A stretch of DNA of 11,184 bases from an uncultured Magnetococcales bacterium (GCA_903913345.1 CAIWLA010000301.1:1-11184), one strand, 5' to 3'; shown: positions 1 through 8,596, numbered from the stretch's first letter. Program-made: numbers and translations. The notes: generated by a model not told the origin, from the sequence alone.

Positions 1-6
1 ACCCCA

Positions 7-27
7 CCAGGGGGATAATCCCCCTGG
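7..27. repeat. REP-like GC-rich palindrome, copy 1
   Basis: Two perfect 10-bp arms, CCAGGGGGAT and ATCCCCCTGG, surround a single A. The same core occurs at 11077-11097 with similar C-rich flanks (ACCCC before, CCC after), so this is a dispersed repeat rather than a chance hairpin. It lies about 40 bases past the stop codon of the parvulin gene and could end or protect that transcript. No T-run follows it on the minus strand, so it is not a classical intrinsic terminator. Apart from this palindrome, nothing else is seen in the first 68 bases. Confidence 0.75.
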
Positions 28-68
28 ACCCCTGCCAATGAACAGACTCGACCTGGAATGGACGCTTC

Positions 69-959
69 CTACTTGATCAGAAGCGTGGGGGGATGTTCCT
101 CTATGAGTTTTTTGAAATATTCCTGCTCTTTCCTCTGCGTCTCCTGACGGCGCAAGGCACTGGCCAAGGTCTCCTTGACCGCATCAAAAGGCAAAACATC
201 CCCCTTCTTCGCCTCCAACAATTTTAAAACATGCCACCCACCCGCACTCTGCACGGGATGGCCCACTTCGTTGGGTTTCAAGGCGTTCAGGACGGATACC
301 ATCTCCGGGAGCAACTGCTCGCCGCCCAACCACCCCAGATCACCGCCCTTCTCGGCACTGGCCTTGTGGTCCGACTGGTTCTTGGCAACCTCCCCAAACT
401 TTTTGGGTGCAGCAGAGACATCCTTGAAAATACGTTGGATCTTCTTGTGTACCTCCTTCTTGACGGCCTCACTGGCATCCGGTGGCACCGCCAGAAAGAT
501 CTGCGCAACATGGACCTGACCCGGCCCACGCAAGAGATCCTTGTTTTTGCCGTAGGCCGTTTTCAATTCGTCCTCACTGGGAAAATCGGCCGCCGGCTCG
601 GCATGAGAGAGCACATACTGGGCGAGCAGGGATTGCTCCACCGTCCGTTCGATCTGCTCCTGCACCGCCGGTTTTTTGTCAAATCCGGATTCACGCGCCT
701 TCTTGAGAAGATATTTTTTGACCAGGGCATCCTGCACCAACCGGGCACGCAACGAGGCATCCTTGTCCAGATTTTCCCGAACATCGGGCGTCAACCGACT
801 TTTTGTGGCCTCCCATTCAACACCAGACAATTTGACATCGCCCATCTCGGCCACCACCAGAGGACTCTTTTCGGACTTGGGAGAGGAATCCTCCGCCATC
901 GCCGGGGCTGAACCGAAACAAAACAGACTGATGATGAGTGCATTGATATATTTTTTCAT
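69..959 (-). CDS. periplasmic parvulin-type peptidyl-prolyl isomerase (SurA/PpiC-like)
   Basis: A 296-residue secreted prolyl cis-trans isomerase or chaperone expected to help fold envelope proteins in the periplasm. Residues 1-22 form a Sec signal peptide: KK, then a hydrophobic stretch, then a cleavage site after APAMA. There is no lipobox. Residues about 35-145 are a helical chaperone-like N-terminal region. The PpiC/rotamase domain spans about 147-251 and shows the family's HVAQIFL start (149-155), GGDLGWL (205-211) and GGWHVLKLLE (240-249). A charged helical tail follows. The ATG is supported by a GAGGA four bases upstream. The gene starts 59 bases after the PPK2 stop on the same strand and may share its transcript. 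One parvulin domain at this length fits PpiC/PrsA-like proteins better than two-domain SurA. The client proteins cannot be read from the sequence. Confidence 0.9.
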   Translation of the reverse strand: MKKYINALIISLFCFGSAPAMAEDSSPKSEKSPLVVAEMGDVKLSGVEWEATKSRLTPDVRENLDKDASLRARLVQDALVKKYLLKKARESGFDKKPAVQEQIERTVEQSLLAQYVLSHAEPAADFPSEDELKTAYGKNKDLLRGPGQVHVAQIFLAVPPDASEAVKKEVHKKIQRIFKDVSAAPKKFGEVAKNQSDHKASAEKGGDLGWLGGEQLLPEMVSVLNALKPNEVGHPVQSAGGWHVLKLLEAKKGDVLPFDAVKETLASALRRQETQRKEQEYFKKLIEEHPPTLLIK

Positions 960-1018
960 CTGATCCTCATAATCTCCCCGGTCATCCGAAGAGGTTGAAA
1001 GTCAACAAATACCGAATG

Positions 1019-1813
1019 TTAACGATCACACGATACCGCCCGAACCAGGGCCGTATCCGGGTGCAACAATTCGGCGTTTTTTTCCGCATAGTCCAACTGG
1101 CTGAGAAAGAATCGGATACATTCGATGCGGGCGCGTCTCTTGTCCTCCGATGTGACAATCATCCAGGGGCAGGTGGCGGTGGAAGAATGGGCAAACATAT
1201 CCTCTTTGGCCTGGGTATATTTTTTCCATCGCCCCTGGGCCTCCCGTTCCACCAAGCTGGGTGCCCGCCATTTAAGGGGATCCGCCATGCGCCGTTCAAA
1301 CCGTCGCCGCTGCTCCTCCTTGCTGACCGAAAAATAAAACTTGAACAAGAGAATCCCGGAATTGACCAGCATCTGCTCAAATTCGGGCACACTGCGGAGA
1401 AATTCCCGAACCTCCGCCTCGCCGCAAAAACCCATCACCCGCTCCACACAGGCACGACTGTACCAACTGCGATCAAACAGGACAATCTCGCCCGCAGAGG
1501 GTAAATGTTCCACATAACGCTGGAAATACCATTGCGTCTGCTCCTGCGCCGTGGGCTTGTCCAGGGCAACCCCCCGGCATCCTCGCGGATTGACATGCTC
1601 GGTCAATCGCTTGATGGTCCCCCCCTTTCCGGAGGCATCCCGTCCCTCAAACAGGGCCACGATGCGCAACCCGTTGAGCTTGACCCAGTTTTGCATTTTG
1701 ACCAGTTCAATATGCAGTGGTGCCATCTGCTGCTGATAGGCAGACTCATCCATCTCAGGAATGGCCGTCCCGCTTGTCTGCTCGTCCGGTCTCCCCTGCT
1801 TGTCTTTAGACAT
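1019..1813 (-). CDS. ppk2: polyphosphate kinase 2 (PPK2 family)
   Basis: A 264-residue cytoplasmic PPK2 enzyme that moves phosphate between polyphosphate and nucleotides, probably nucleoside diphosphates because it is a single-domain protein of class I size. Visible motifs are Walker A GRDASGKGG (57-65), Walker B with LFDRSWYSR (112-120), the lid arginines QRRRFERR (168-175) with DPLK (178-181), and DKRRAR (224-229). The ATG at 1813 was chosen because GGAGAAGGGG lies just upstream. A TTG at 1849 would add 12 residues but has no comparable site. One oddity: after DPLK the usual W-K-x-S-P-x-D segment reads WRAPSLVE, so the lid is divergent, although the other catalytic motifs are intact. It begins 51 bases after the CDF transporter stop and precedes the parvulin gene, so co-transcription is likely. 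Nucleotide preference (ADP, GDP or AMP) cannot be decided here. Confidence 0.93.
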   Translation of the reverse strand: MSKDKQGRPDEQTSGTAIPEMDESAYQQQMAPLHIELVKMQNWVKLNGLRIVALFEGRDASGKGGTIKRLTEHVNPRGCRGVALDKPTAQEQTQWYFQRYVEHLPSAGEIVLFDRSWYSRACVERVMGFCGEAEVREFLRSVPEFEQMLVNSGILLFKFYFSVSKEEQRRRFERRMADPLKWRAPSLVEREAQGRWKKYTQAKEDMFAHSSTATCPWMIVTSEDKRRARIECIRFFLSQLDYAEKNAELLHPDTALVRAVSCDR

Positions 1814-1864
1814 GCGCCCCTTCTCCGTCCATCGATGTTGGTTTGACAAAGGCCTCAGCCCTCG

Positions 1865-3088
1865 TCATGAGGGTTTACTGTATGACAGCTGCATATGGAC
1901 AGTCACTTCACTCAGGTCGGCATGGCTTTGCAAAAGCCGCCGACCCAATGCGTCCGCCGCCGCCCGCACGGCATCCAGATCCCGGTTCGCGGCGGGCATG
2001 ACGGTCAGGTCCAGACCAATACCCTTCAGGGTATAGTGAGGCATCAACCCCTCCAGGCGAACCAATTCTGAAAACTCACCGAGAACCGCATCCACCCGCT
2101 GCTGCAGCACTTGGCGACCGGCATAGATGGGCATTCTCTCCTCTTCCTGATCCGTCACCGTATCAATGTGAATCATGGCATCCGTTATGGATTTCACTTC
2201 AGAAAACAGATGTTTGCGCATCTTTTCCGCCACCTGATGCCCCTCGGAAACCGAAATATCCTCCTGCACAACCAGATGGGCGTCCACCAGAATATCCCCG
2301 CCCAGACGCCTCGCCTTCATCATGTGGATGGACTTGACCTCTGGCAGACTGGCCAGGATCTGGGTGATCTGTCCGCGCACATCCTGGTCGATGGCCTCCA
2401 TGGAATCGGTGAGTTCCCGCAGGGCCTGGACCGTAAACTCCCCACCCACCTTGGCGATAAAACCCGCCACCGCAATGGCGGCAATGGGATCCAGGATCGG
2501 CCATCCCATAATGGCACCGGCAATACCCATCAGGGCCGCCAGAGAGGCCACGGCATCGGCCCGGTGTTGCCAGGCGGCGGCCAGGACAATCTTGGCATTG
2601 TATTTCACCCCGATGCGCCGGGAATAGCGAAACATGGCCTCCTTGGCGGCAATGGACAGGAGGGCGACATAGAGGGCAATCATCTCCGGAGTGGGCAGAT
2701 TCCCGTCATGAATGCGGTGGGCGGCATCCAGGACAATCCCCAGGGCCACCCCAATCAGGGCCAGGGCCAGAAAAAGGGTGGCCACCGCCTCATACTTGCC
2801 GTGACCATAGGGATGATCCGCATCGGCATCCTTTTTGGCCATGTGCAGCCCGATCAGGACGGCAAAATCGGAAATCAGGTCGGTGGAAGAGTGGAGACCT
2901 TCCGCAATCATGGCGGCGGAGTGTCCCATCACGCCCGCCAGAATTTTGATGACGGTCAGGGTCGCATCCAGGGCCACACCGATATGGGTGACCTGTTTGG
3001 CGGCATCAAAACGGGCCTCCTTGATCTCGGCGGCCGTGGGGTCGAGTAGGGTATGGGGGGGATGCGCGGTCAGATCATGAGGCTCCAT
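1865..3088 (-). CDS. cation diffusion facilitator (CDF) metal transporter with extended C-terminus
   Basis: A 407-residue inner-membrane exporter for divalent metals (Zn, Fe, Mn, Co or Ni), expected to be a proton-driven dimer. Hydrophobic segments lie at about 33-53, 57-82, 102-122, 136-150, 166-192 and 196-214. The TM2 metal motif is HSSTDLISD (66-74), giving D70-x3-D74. DHPYGHGKYE (91-100) is the typical loop after TM2. In TM5 the usual HxxxD reads QHRAD (174-178), so Gln sits where the ligand His normally is. The cytoplasmic ferredoxin-like domain covers about 225-310 (HMMKARRLGGDILVDAHLVV, then MIHID). A further block of about 90 residues (about 318-403) looks like a second copy of that fold. 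Typical bacterial CDFs are about 300 residues. The start at 3088 has AGGAG eight bases upstream; an open extension to 3187 lacks support. It is probably the first gene of a unit with PPK2 and the parvulin. The transported metal is unknown. Confidence 0.92.
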   Translation of the reverse strand: MEPHDLTAHPPHTLLDPTAAEIKEARFDAAKQVTHIGVALDATLTVIKILAGVMGHSAAMIAEGLHSSTDLISDFAVLIGLHMAKKDADADHPYGHGKYEAVATLFLALALIGVALGIVLDAAHRIHDGNLPTPEMIALYVALLSIAAKEAMFRYSRRIGVKYNAKIVLAAAWQHRADAVASLAALMGIAGAIMGWPILDPIAAIAVAGFIAKVGGEFTVQALRELTDSMEAIDQDVRGQITQILASLPEVKSIHMMKARRLGGDILVDAHLVVQEDISVSEGHQVAEKMRKHLFSEVKSITDAMIHIDTVTDQEEERMPIYAGRQVLQQRVDAVLGEFSELVRLEGLMPHYTLKGIGLDLTVMPAANRDLDAVRAAADALGRRLLQSHADLSEVTVHMQLSYSKPS

Positions 3089-3185
3089 CAACAACACTCC
3101 TGGAATATTTTTTTTACCAAGGCCAAAAATCTTTGACAGCCCTTTTTGCCCGACCGCCTTCGCTTGCGGCAGCCCGTTGCAGCGC

Positions 3186-3213
3186 ATTCTAGCAGATTCA
3201 ACGGCACAGGCAA
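3186..3213 (-). promoter_or_regulatory. candidate sigma-70-type promoter for the CDF-PPK2-parvulin unit
   Basis: In the 139-base gap between the receiver-kinase gene and the CDF gene, the minus strand reads TTGCCT (3213-3208), 16 bases, then TAGAAT (3191-3186). The TAGAAT is preceded by TGC, an extended -10. The spacing and elements fit a housekeeping promoter giving a leader of about 90 bases before the CDF start at 3088. The rest of the gap shows no clear terminator for the chemosensory operon and no further gene. The call rests on consensus matching by eye only. Confidence 0.45.
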
Positions 3214-3227
3214 CCCCCCCGATCGAC

Positions 3228-4931
3228 TCAAGAGGTCAGACTGGTCCGTGCCCGATCCAACTGGTCCATGGCCTTGTCCGCATCTCCCGTGCGGGCCGCC
3301 ATGGCCATGCGCAACAGATACCCAGAAAAATGGTCGAAATCCTCCCCCGACTCCGACAAAAACCGCGCCGCAACCTGTCTGAGAGGGGTCATCCAACGGT
3401 CCACCTCTGCCATCTTGTCCGTCTGAATCGCCTGCTCGCACAAACTCAACAGACGGTGGCACTCGGCCAGCAAGGCCTGTTCGCTCTGCTCGCCTTGATT
3501 GGCCGCAAAGGTTGCCCCTTCGGCCCCAGGGGTCGGCACCGGCTCCGTCTGCCACAACGTCACCAACGGGTCAACCCCGGCAGCGGGCGCATCCGTCTCT
3601 ATCGAACCAGGATCATAGGGCAAGGCGACGAGCAGGCAAAAGGTCGATCCCCGCCCCCGCTCACTGGTAAAACTCAGTTGACCGCCCATGGCCTCGGTCA
3701 GACGTTTGGCCAGACTCAACCCCAGGCCAGAGCCGCCATATTTGCGGGTGCGGCTGCCATCCCCCTGGGTAAAACTTTCAAATATGGACTCCTGCTGGTC
3801 CGGCTCAATGCCAATACCCGTATCCACCACGGAAAAGAGGAGTGTCACCTGCTCTTCCGTCAGGGTGTACTGGGTGACATCCAGATAAATGCCACCCCGT
3901 TCCGTAAATTTCAGGGCATTGTCCAGCAGCTTTTCCAATACCTGCCCGATACGCAACGCATCCCCGATCAACCGGTCCGGCAGATGGGGAGCCACACGAC
4001 AGCAGAGGAAAAGACCCTTGGCCGCCGCCTGGCTGCATAACGATTCCCCCATGTTTTCCAGCAGGGTGCGCAGGACAAACATATCCAGGTGAACCTCCAG
4101 CCTGCCCTCCTCCAGACGGGAAAAGTCCAACAGACTGTTCAACAGTTGCAGCAATTTATCCGCCGCCGTCCGGGCAATGGTCAACATTTCCCTCTGGGGT
4201 GGGGTCAACTCCGACTCCAGGACCAGATCGGTCATGCCAATAATGGCATTCATGGGGGTCCGCACCTCATGGCTCATGTTGGAGATGAACTCCGTCTTGA
4301 CCCGATTGGCCACCTCCAACTGCCGGGTGCGCCGCTGCACCTCCTGTTCCAGATGGTCCGTCAGCAGGCTCAATGCCTGCTTGGCCTGAATCAGTTCCCG
4401 GTTTTTGCGCACGGCATTTTCATAGGTGGAGAGCAACAGATTCACGGTCTGTCGCCGACTCGCCCGAATCAGATGCTGTTCCCCCGCAAAAGAGATGGAC
4501 AGCCCTTCGGCGGCCCCCGCCTCCTGCCCTTCCGCTCCAGACGGGCAGGCCGCAACCGGGGTGTGCAGCAGCAGGTGAATCCGTTCCAACAGATGGGCAT
4601 CCTCCACCGGTTTGGTCAGATAATGGTCCGCACCGGCCTCCAGACCCCGGATCACCTCCCTGGGATCATCCAGACCGGTGAGCAGCATGACGGGAATGGC
4701 CATCAGTTGGGGATCATTCTTGATCGCCCGACACATGGCATACCCGTCCATGTTGGGCATGGCAATATCGCTGACGACGAGGGCAGGCCGGTGGGTCTGC
4801 GCCAGGGCCAACCCCTCCACCCCGTCCTTGGCCGTCAACAGGTCATAACCCGCCTCCTGCAACAGGCGTTGCAGCATGACCCGCTGCACGGCACTGTCTT
4901 CGACAATCAACAACGGCCCCAGTGCAGCCAT
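3228..4931 (-). CDS. receiver-histidine kinase protein (REC-HisKA-HATPase_c)
   Basis: A 567-residue soluble two-component kinase with an N-terminal receiver. The receiver (about 6-122) has the acidic pair E11 D12, phosphorylatable D55 in [11 protein letters not shown]85 and K107. A helical coiled linker (about 160-210) leads to the HisKA H-box [15 protein letters not shown] with H221. The HATPase_c domain has the N-box DNALKF (N338), G1 DTGIGI (370-375), F-box FESFTQGD and G2 GGSGLGL (399-405). No membrane segment or PAS domain is present. The last 130 residues or so are low-complexity then helical, with no HPt histidine motif. The start is 3 bases after the cheB stop, with GGGGGAG overlapping the cheB end, so translation is probably coupled. 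The receiver is a likely target of the CheA encoded two genes upstream, making this kinase a possible downstream output. That link is inferred from position. Its own partner regulator is not in the window. Confidence 0.9.
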   Translation of the reverse strand: MAALGPLLIVEDSAVQRVMLQRLLQEAGYDLLTAKDGVEGLALAQTHRPALVVSDIAMPNMDGYAMCRAIKNDPQLMAIPVMLLTGLDDPREVIRGLEAGADHYLTKPVEDAHLLERIHLLLHTPVAACPSGAEGQEAGAAEGLSISFAGEQHLIRASRRQTVNLLLSTYENAVRKNRELIQAKQALSLLTDHLEQEVQRRTRQLEVANRVKTEFISNMSHEVRTPMNAIIGMTDLVLESELTPPQREMLTIARTAADKLLQLLNSLLDFSRLEEGRLEVHLDMFVLRTLLENMGESLCSQAAAKGLFLCCRVAPHLPDRLIGDALRIGQVLEKLLDNALKFTERGGIYLDVTQYTLTEEQVTLLFSVVDTGIGIEPDQQESIFESFTQGDGSRTRKYGGSGLGLSLAKRLTEAMGGQLSFTSERGRGSTFCLLVALPYDPGSIETDAPAAGVDPLVTLWQTEPVPTPGAEGATFAANQGEQSEQALLAECHRLLSLCEQAIQTDKMAEVDRWMTPLRQVAARFLSESGEDFDHFSGYLLRMAMAARTGDADKAMDQLDRARTSLTS

Positions 4932-4934
4932 CCC

Positions 4935-6041
4935 CTACTCCCCCTTCATCCAGGTCGGCAAACCCACCCCAGCCAGACGACACAACTCCGGAGCAATCGC
5001 GTTCACCGGCAACACCTTGCCCGCTGCCCCCAGATCAATCGCCTGTTTGGGCATACCAAAGACCACACAGGACTCCTCATCCTGGGCAATCGTCACCCCC
5101 TGGGCGCGGGCAATCGCCAACAGGCCATCGGCCCCATCCCGACCCATACCGGTCAACAACACCCCAACCCCGCTCGACTGATAAAAACGCGCCACCGATT
5201 GAAAGGTGACATCCACCGCCGGACGATGGGCATCCCGTTCGCTCCCGGACTCCATCGCAAAACTGCCCCGATCGCTGATGGTCAGGTGTCGGTCCTCCGG
5301 AGGAAAATAGATATGACCCGGCAGGGGTTTTTCACCGCTGCAGGCCACCCGTACCATCAGAGGGGTATGGAGATTCAGCCAACTCACCATCTCATCCAGA
5401 AAGCCATGGCTGATGTGCTGAATACACAAAACCGGCAGCGGGAATTGGGCAGGCAACGCGGAAAAAATGGTCAACAGGGCCTGCGGCCCCCCCGTCGATG
5501 CCCCAACGGCCACCAGGGCCGGTGAGGCCAGAGAGGAACGGGGCAGGACCGGCCTGGGCAGATCGGCACCCTGCAGGCGATCCCCCGCCGCTGGTCTCCC
5601 GGACGCCCACCCGGTGGTGGCCCGATGACGACGAATCGGCACCACACCCGACAAAATCCGAATCTTGGTCGCCAACTCCTGGGTCAATTGCTCTCCCGCA
5701 CTCTCCAACCCACCCCGTGGCTTGGGAAAGACATCTATCGCCCCGGCCTCCAACAATTCAAAAATATTCTGGTCATTGCTCTCCTGATGGACCGAGACGC
5801 TCACCACCAGAATCGGCAAGGGGTGACGCACCATCACCTCCCGCGTCAGGCTGAGACCATCCCGCTTGGGCATGTGCAGATCGGTCAGGATCACCTGCGG
5901 TTGCAGACGGGGAATGACGGCCAACGCCTCCTCCCCGTCCACCGCACTGCCCACCACCTCCATGTCAGGAGAAGAATTGACCATCCGGGTCAGCACCGAC
6001 CGCGCAATCGGCGAGTCGTCCACAATCAGCACTCGAATCAC
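4935..6041 (-). CDS. cheB: chemotaxis protein-glutamate methylesterase CheB
   Basis: A 368-residue CheB that removes methyl groups from (and may deamidate) receptor glutamates when its receiver is phosphorylated by CheA. The receiver covers about 1-120 with D8 D9, phosphorylatable D54 in LTDLHMP, S82 and K107. A linker rich in Arg, Gly and Pro (about 131-172) joins it to the methylesterase domain (about 175-360). The catalytic triad is visible as S182 in GASTGG, H209 in IQHISHGF and D302 in LLTGMGRDGADG. Length is close to the usual 350 residues. The start is GTG at 6041, overlapping the cheA stop as GTGA, with AGAGG five bases upstream. No cheR methyltransferase is found in the window, so receptor methylation must be supplied from elsewhere or CheB plays another role. 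Confidence 0.96.
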   Translation of the reverse strand: MIRVLIVDDSPIARSVLTRMVNSSPDMEVVGSAVDGEEALAVIPRLQPQVILTDLHMPKRDGLSLTREVMVRHPLPILVVSVSVHQESNDQNIFELLEAGAIDVFPKPRGGLESAGEQLTQELATKIRILSGVVPIRRHRATTGWASGRPAAGDRLQGADLPRPVLPRSSLASPALVAVGASTGGPQALLTIFSALPAQFPLPVLCIQHISHGFLDEMVSWLNLHTPLMVRVACSGEKPLPGHIYFPPEDRHLTISDRGSFAMESGSERDAHRPAVDVTFQSVARFYQSSGVGVLLTGMGRDGADGLLAIARAQGVTIAQDEESCVVFGMPKQAIDLGAAGKVLPVNAIAPELCRLAGVGLPTWMKGE

Positions 6042-8596
6042 ACCAACCTCTGCAAGGTTTCCAGAAACAGGGTTTGTTCAAACGTGGGCTTGGTGATGTA
6101 GGCATTGGCACCCACCTCCATGCCGCGACGCATATCCTCGTCAGAAGAGAGCGACGTCACCAGAATAATCGGCAAATCCTTGTAGAGCGGATTCTGGCGG
6201 ATCTTTTGCGCCAGGGCCAGACCATCCAGATTGGGCATCTGGACATCCGATACCACGGCATCAACGGGCTGCTTGCCCAATTTGTTGAGGGCATCCATCC
6301 CATCCACCGCCGCGATCACCTCATAACCGGCCCCTTGCAGGATACGTTTTTCCTGGGTACAAGTGGTCAACGAATCCTCTGCCAACAAAATGGTCTTCCG
6401 GCGCGCCCCCTGGTCTGCGGAAGAGGTGCCTGGCGGATGGTCACGGGTCAACCCTTGGACCGGCACAGCCGGGTGGGTCATCGATTCCGACAAATGCCGC
6501 CCCAATTTGCGTACCGTCAACAGCAAATCCTGCGGATTGACCACCACACAGACCTGGCCAGAACCCAGAATGGTCGTCCCGGAGAGGTTGCGCACCCGAT
6601 GCAACAGGCCGCCAAACGGTTTCAGGACCACCTCCAGTTCATCTTCCAGGGTATCGCAAATCACCCCCAACCAGCCCTCACTGCCCAGGTTGAGCATAAT
6701 GCACGGCCAGGGGGGATCGGGCGTCGAGGCAGACGAGGGCGGCAATTCCAGCAGACGCGCCAAACGGGCCACCGAGACCGGACGGCCATTGAAAACAATG
6801 GTATCACACCCCTCGATGGGGAAAATCTCCTCTGGAACCACCCGGCGCACACTGTGGACAAAATCCAGGGGAATGGCAAACAACTGTCCATTGGCCGAGG
6901 CAATAAAGACCGGTGTGGTGGCCAACGTGACCGGCAGGGCAATGGTAAAACAGGAGCCTTGGTGCAACACCGAAGTGACCTGAATCCGTCCCTTGAGCCG
7001 TTCCACCTGCACCCGTACCACATCCAGACCAACCCCCCGACCCGACACATCCGTCACCAGGGTGGCGGTGGAAAAACCGGACTGAAAAATAATCGCGTAC
7101 AACTGCTCCGCCGAAAAGGCGGCCAACGCCTCCTCCGTAAAGAGGCCCCGCTTGCGCGCCTGACGACGGATGGCCTCCAGATCCAGACCCCGACCATCAT
7201 CCCGCACCTCCAGCACGACGTGGGTGGCCGTCTGGGTGGCACGCAACGTCACGGTTCCCGACCGGGGTTTGCCCCCCTTTTCCCGTTGCTCCGCCCCCTC
7301 CAGACCATGGTCCACGGCATTGCGGATCAAGTGCATCAACGGATTTTTCATCTCCTCCAGGATCCGCTTGTCCGCCGTCGTCTCACCCCCCTCGGTCAGC
7401 AACACCACCTCTTTGTCCTGTTGACGCGCCAGATCCCGCACCAGACGGGGAAACTGGCCAAACAGCGTGGAAAGGGGCAACAGACGCAGGTTGCGAATCC
7501 CCTCTTCCAACGCCTCGGAGACCAGTTCCAGACCCGCCTCGTCCTCCACAATGCCATGGCGCAACATCAACAACCGGTTGCCGAAGAGGGTGGTTTCATC
7601 CTGGGCAGCGGTCCGGTCCGTCAGACCGATGCCCGCACCCTCCCTTGACCCACCGCTCTCGTGCCGGGATTGGTCCTCCCAGGAGACAAGGATCTCCTCA
7701 ATCTCGGCCAGACGCCGCTTGACCCGGGTCCGCACGACCGTCAACTCCCCCACCAGCCGCAACAAGGCGTCGAGCTTGTTGGAACGGACCCGAATCACCG
7801 GGGCCGCCTCTTCACTGCCCGCCAGGGGATCCACACCCTCCGCGCCCACCCCATCGGGTGGTCCCTCGACCACCGGCGGCAACCCGTCCATCTCTCCCGT
7901 TTTGCCCGTCTCCCGGCCCGCCGGTTCCGACTCCACCCTGGCCGGACCATCGGTCTGCTGTACAGAGACCGGAGGCGGTGCCACCACACCCGCCGCGACC
8001 ACCCCTTTCGAGGCCACCCTCGGCACCGGAGGCGGTGCCACCACACCCGCCGCGACCACCCCCCTCGAGGCGACCATCGAAGCCGGGGATACCACCCCGC
8101 CCGGCGGCGAAACCGGGGGAACCACCGCCGGACTGACCGGCGCGGCAGGGGGATTTTCCTTTGGCTGAGGGGCCACAACGGGTTGGGTCAGCCGCTGCAA
8201 CGCCTCAGGCAGGGCGATGGGCGAACGCTTGCCGGTCACCGCCTCCTCCACCAGGGCACGAATATCATCCAGACCACGGGTCAGGCGATCCACATCCAGC
8301 GCGGTAAAGGTCCGTTGTCCCTTGGAGGCCGCCCCCAAAAAATCCTCGAAGTGATGGGCCAGGGTCTCCACATCACGCACCCCCAACATGCGCGCCGCCC
8401 CCTTCAGGCTGTGGGCCTCCCGAAACAACTCCTTGAGAACCTCCATATCATCGGGATGCTTCTCCAGATGCAGCAACCCAGACTCCAACTGATGCAGATG
8501 CTCTTCGCTTTCGGCCGCAAACAGCTCCCGAAGCTCCTGATCTTCAATCATGGAACTGCTTTTGGCCGCACCAACGGCAGGGGTTTCGGGCTCCAT
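6038..8596 (-). CDS. cheA: hybrid chemotaxis histidine kinase CheA with C-terminal receiver
   Basis: An 852-residue CheA-REC hybrid resembling the kinases of alternative-function chemosensory pathways such as WspE or FrzE. The HPt (P1) domain is about 18-122, with phosphorylated H62 in EAHSLKGAARMLG. A Pro/Val/Ala-rich linker (about 140-265) contains a duplicated 19-residue unit. The P3 dimerisation region starts at VRSNKLDALLRLVGELT (270-286). The P4 ATPase shows N-box HLIRNAVDHGLE (422-433), DDGRGLD (466-472) and GRGVGLDVV (519-527). The CheW-like P5 domain covers about 555-700. The receiver (about 734-852) has E740 D741, D784 in VVSDVQMPNLDG, T814 and K836. There is no separate CheY-binding P2. 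The ATG at 8596 shares one base with the receptor stop (TGATG), and AGAGGA lies seven bases upstream. The fused receiver may be a phosphate sink or an output regulator. CheW must come from elsewhere, or P5 must dock on the receptor directly. Confidence 0.96.
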   Translation of the reverse strand: MEPETPAVGAAKSSSMIEDQELRELFAAESEEHLHQLESGLLHLEKHPDDMEVLKELFREAHSLKGAARMLGVRDVETLAHHFEDFLGAASKGQRTFTALDVDRLTRGLDDIRALVEEAVTGKRSPIALPEALQRLTQPVVAPQPKENPPAAPVSPAVVPPVSPPGGVVSPASMVASRGVVAAGVVAPPPVPRVASKGVVAAGVVAPPPVSVQQTDGPARVESEPAGRETGKTGEMDGLPPVVEGPPDGVGAEGVDPLAGSEEAAPVIRVRSNKLDALLRLVGELTVVRTRVKRRLAEIEEILVSWEDQSRHESGGSREGAGIGLTDRTAAQDETTLFGNRLLMLRHGIVEDEAGLELVSEALEEGIRNLRLLPLSTLFGQFPRLVRDLARQQDKEVVLLTEGGETTADKRILEEMKNPLMHLIRNAVDHGLEGAEQREKGGKPRSGTVTLRATQTATHVVLEVRDDGRGLDLEAIRRQARKRGLFTEEALAAFSAEQLYAIIFQSGFSTATLVTDVSGRGVGLDVVRVQVERLKGRIQVTSVLHQGSCFTIALPVTLATTPVFIASANGQLFAIPLDFVHSVRRVVPEEIFPIEGCDTIVFNGRPVSVARLARLLELPPSSASTPDPPWPCIMLNLGSEGWLGVICDTLEDELEVVLKPFGGLLHRVRNLSGTTILGSGQVCVVVNPQDLLLTVRKLGRHLSESMTHPAVPVQGLTRDHPPGTSSADQGARRKTILLAEDSLTTCTQEKRILQGAGYEVIAAVDGMDALNKLGKQPVDAVVSDVQMPNLDGLALAQKIRQNPLYKDLPIILVTSLSSDEDMRRGMEVGANAYITKPTFEQTLFLETLQRLV
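7968..8081 (-). repeat. 57-bp tandem duplication in the cheA linker
   Basis: Two adjacent 57-base units (about 7968-8024 and 8025-8081) are nearly identical over their first 40 or more bases. They encode the successive 19-residue units that begin ASRGVVAAGVVAPPPV and ASKGVVAAGVVAPPPV in the linker between the HPt and dimerisation domains. The unit is a multiple of three, so the frame is kept. The few synonymous or near-synonymous differences suggest a fairly recent duplication that lengthened the tether. Confidence 0.85.

Noticed and set aside
959..1018. TTGACT upstream of the parvulin gene as a separate promoter
   Set aside because: No acceptable -10 sequence lies 15-19 bases downstream; GATTAT is 25 bases away.
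1865..3088. Magnetosome transporter MamB or MamM
   Set aside because: The protein is a CDF but about 100 residues longer, has a different TM5 motif, and no other magnetosome gene is nearby.
3089..3187. N-terminal extension of the CDF transporter to an ATG at 3187
   Set aside because: The extension has no ribosome binding site or CDF similarity and would overlap the promoter candidate, while AGGAG precedes the ATG at 3088.
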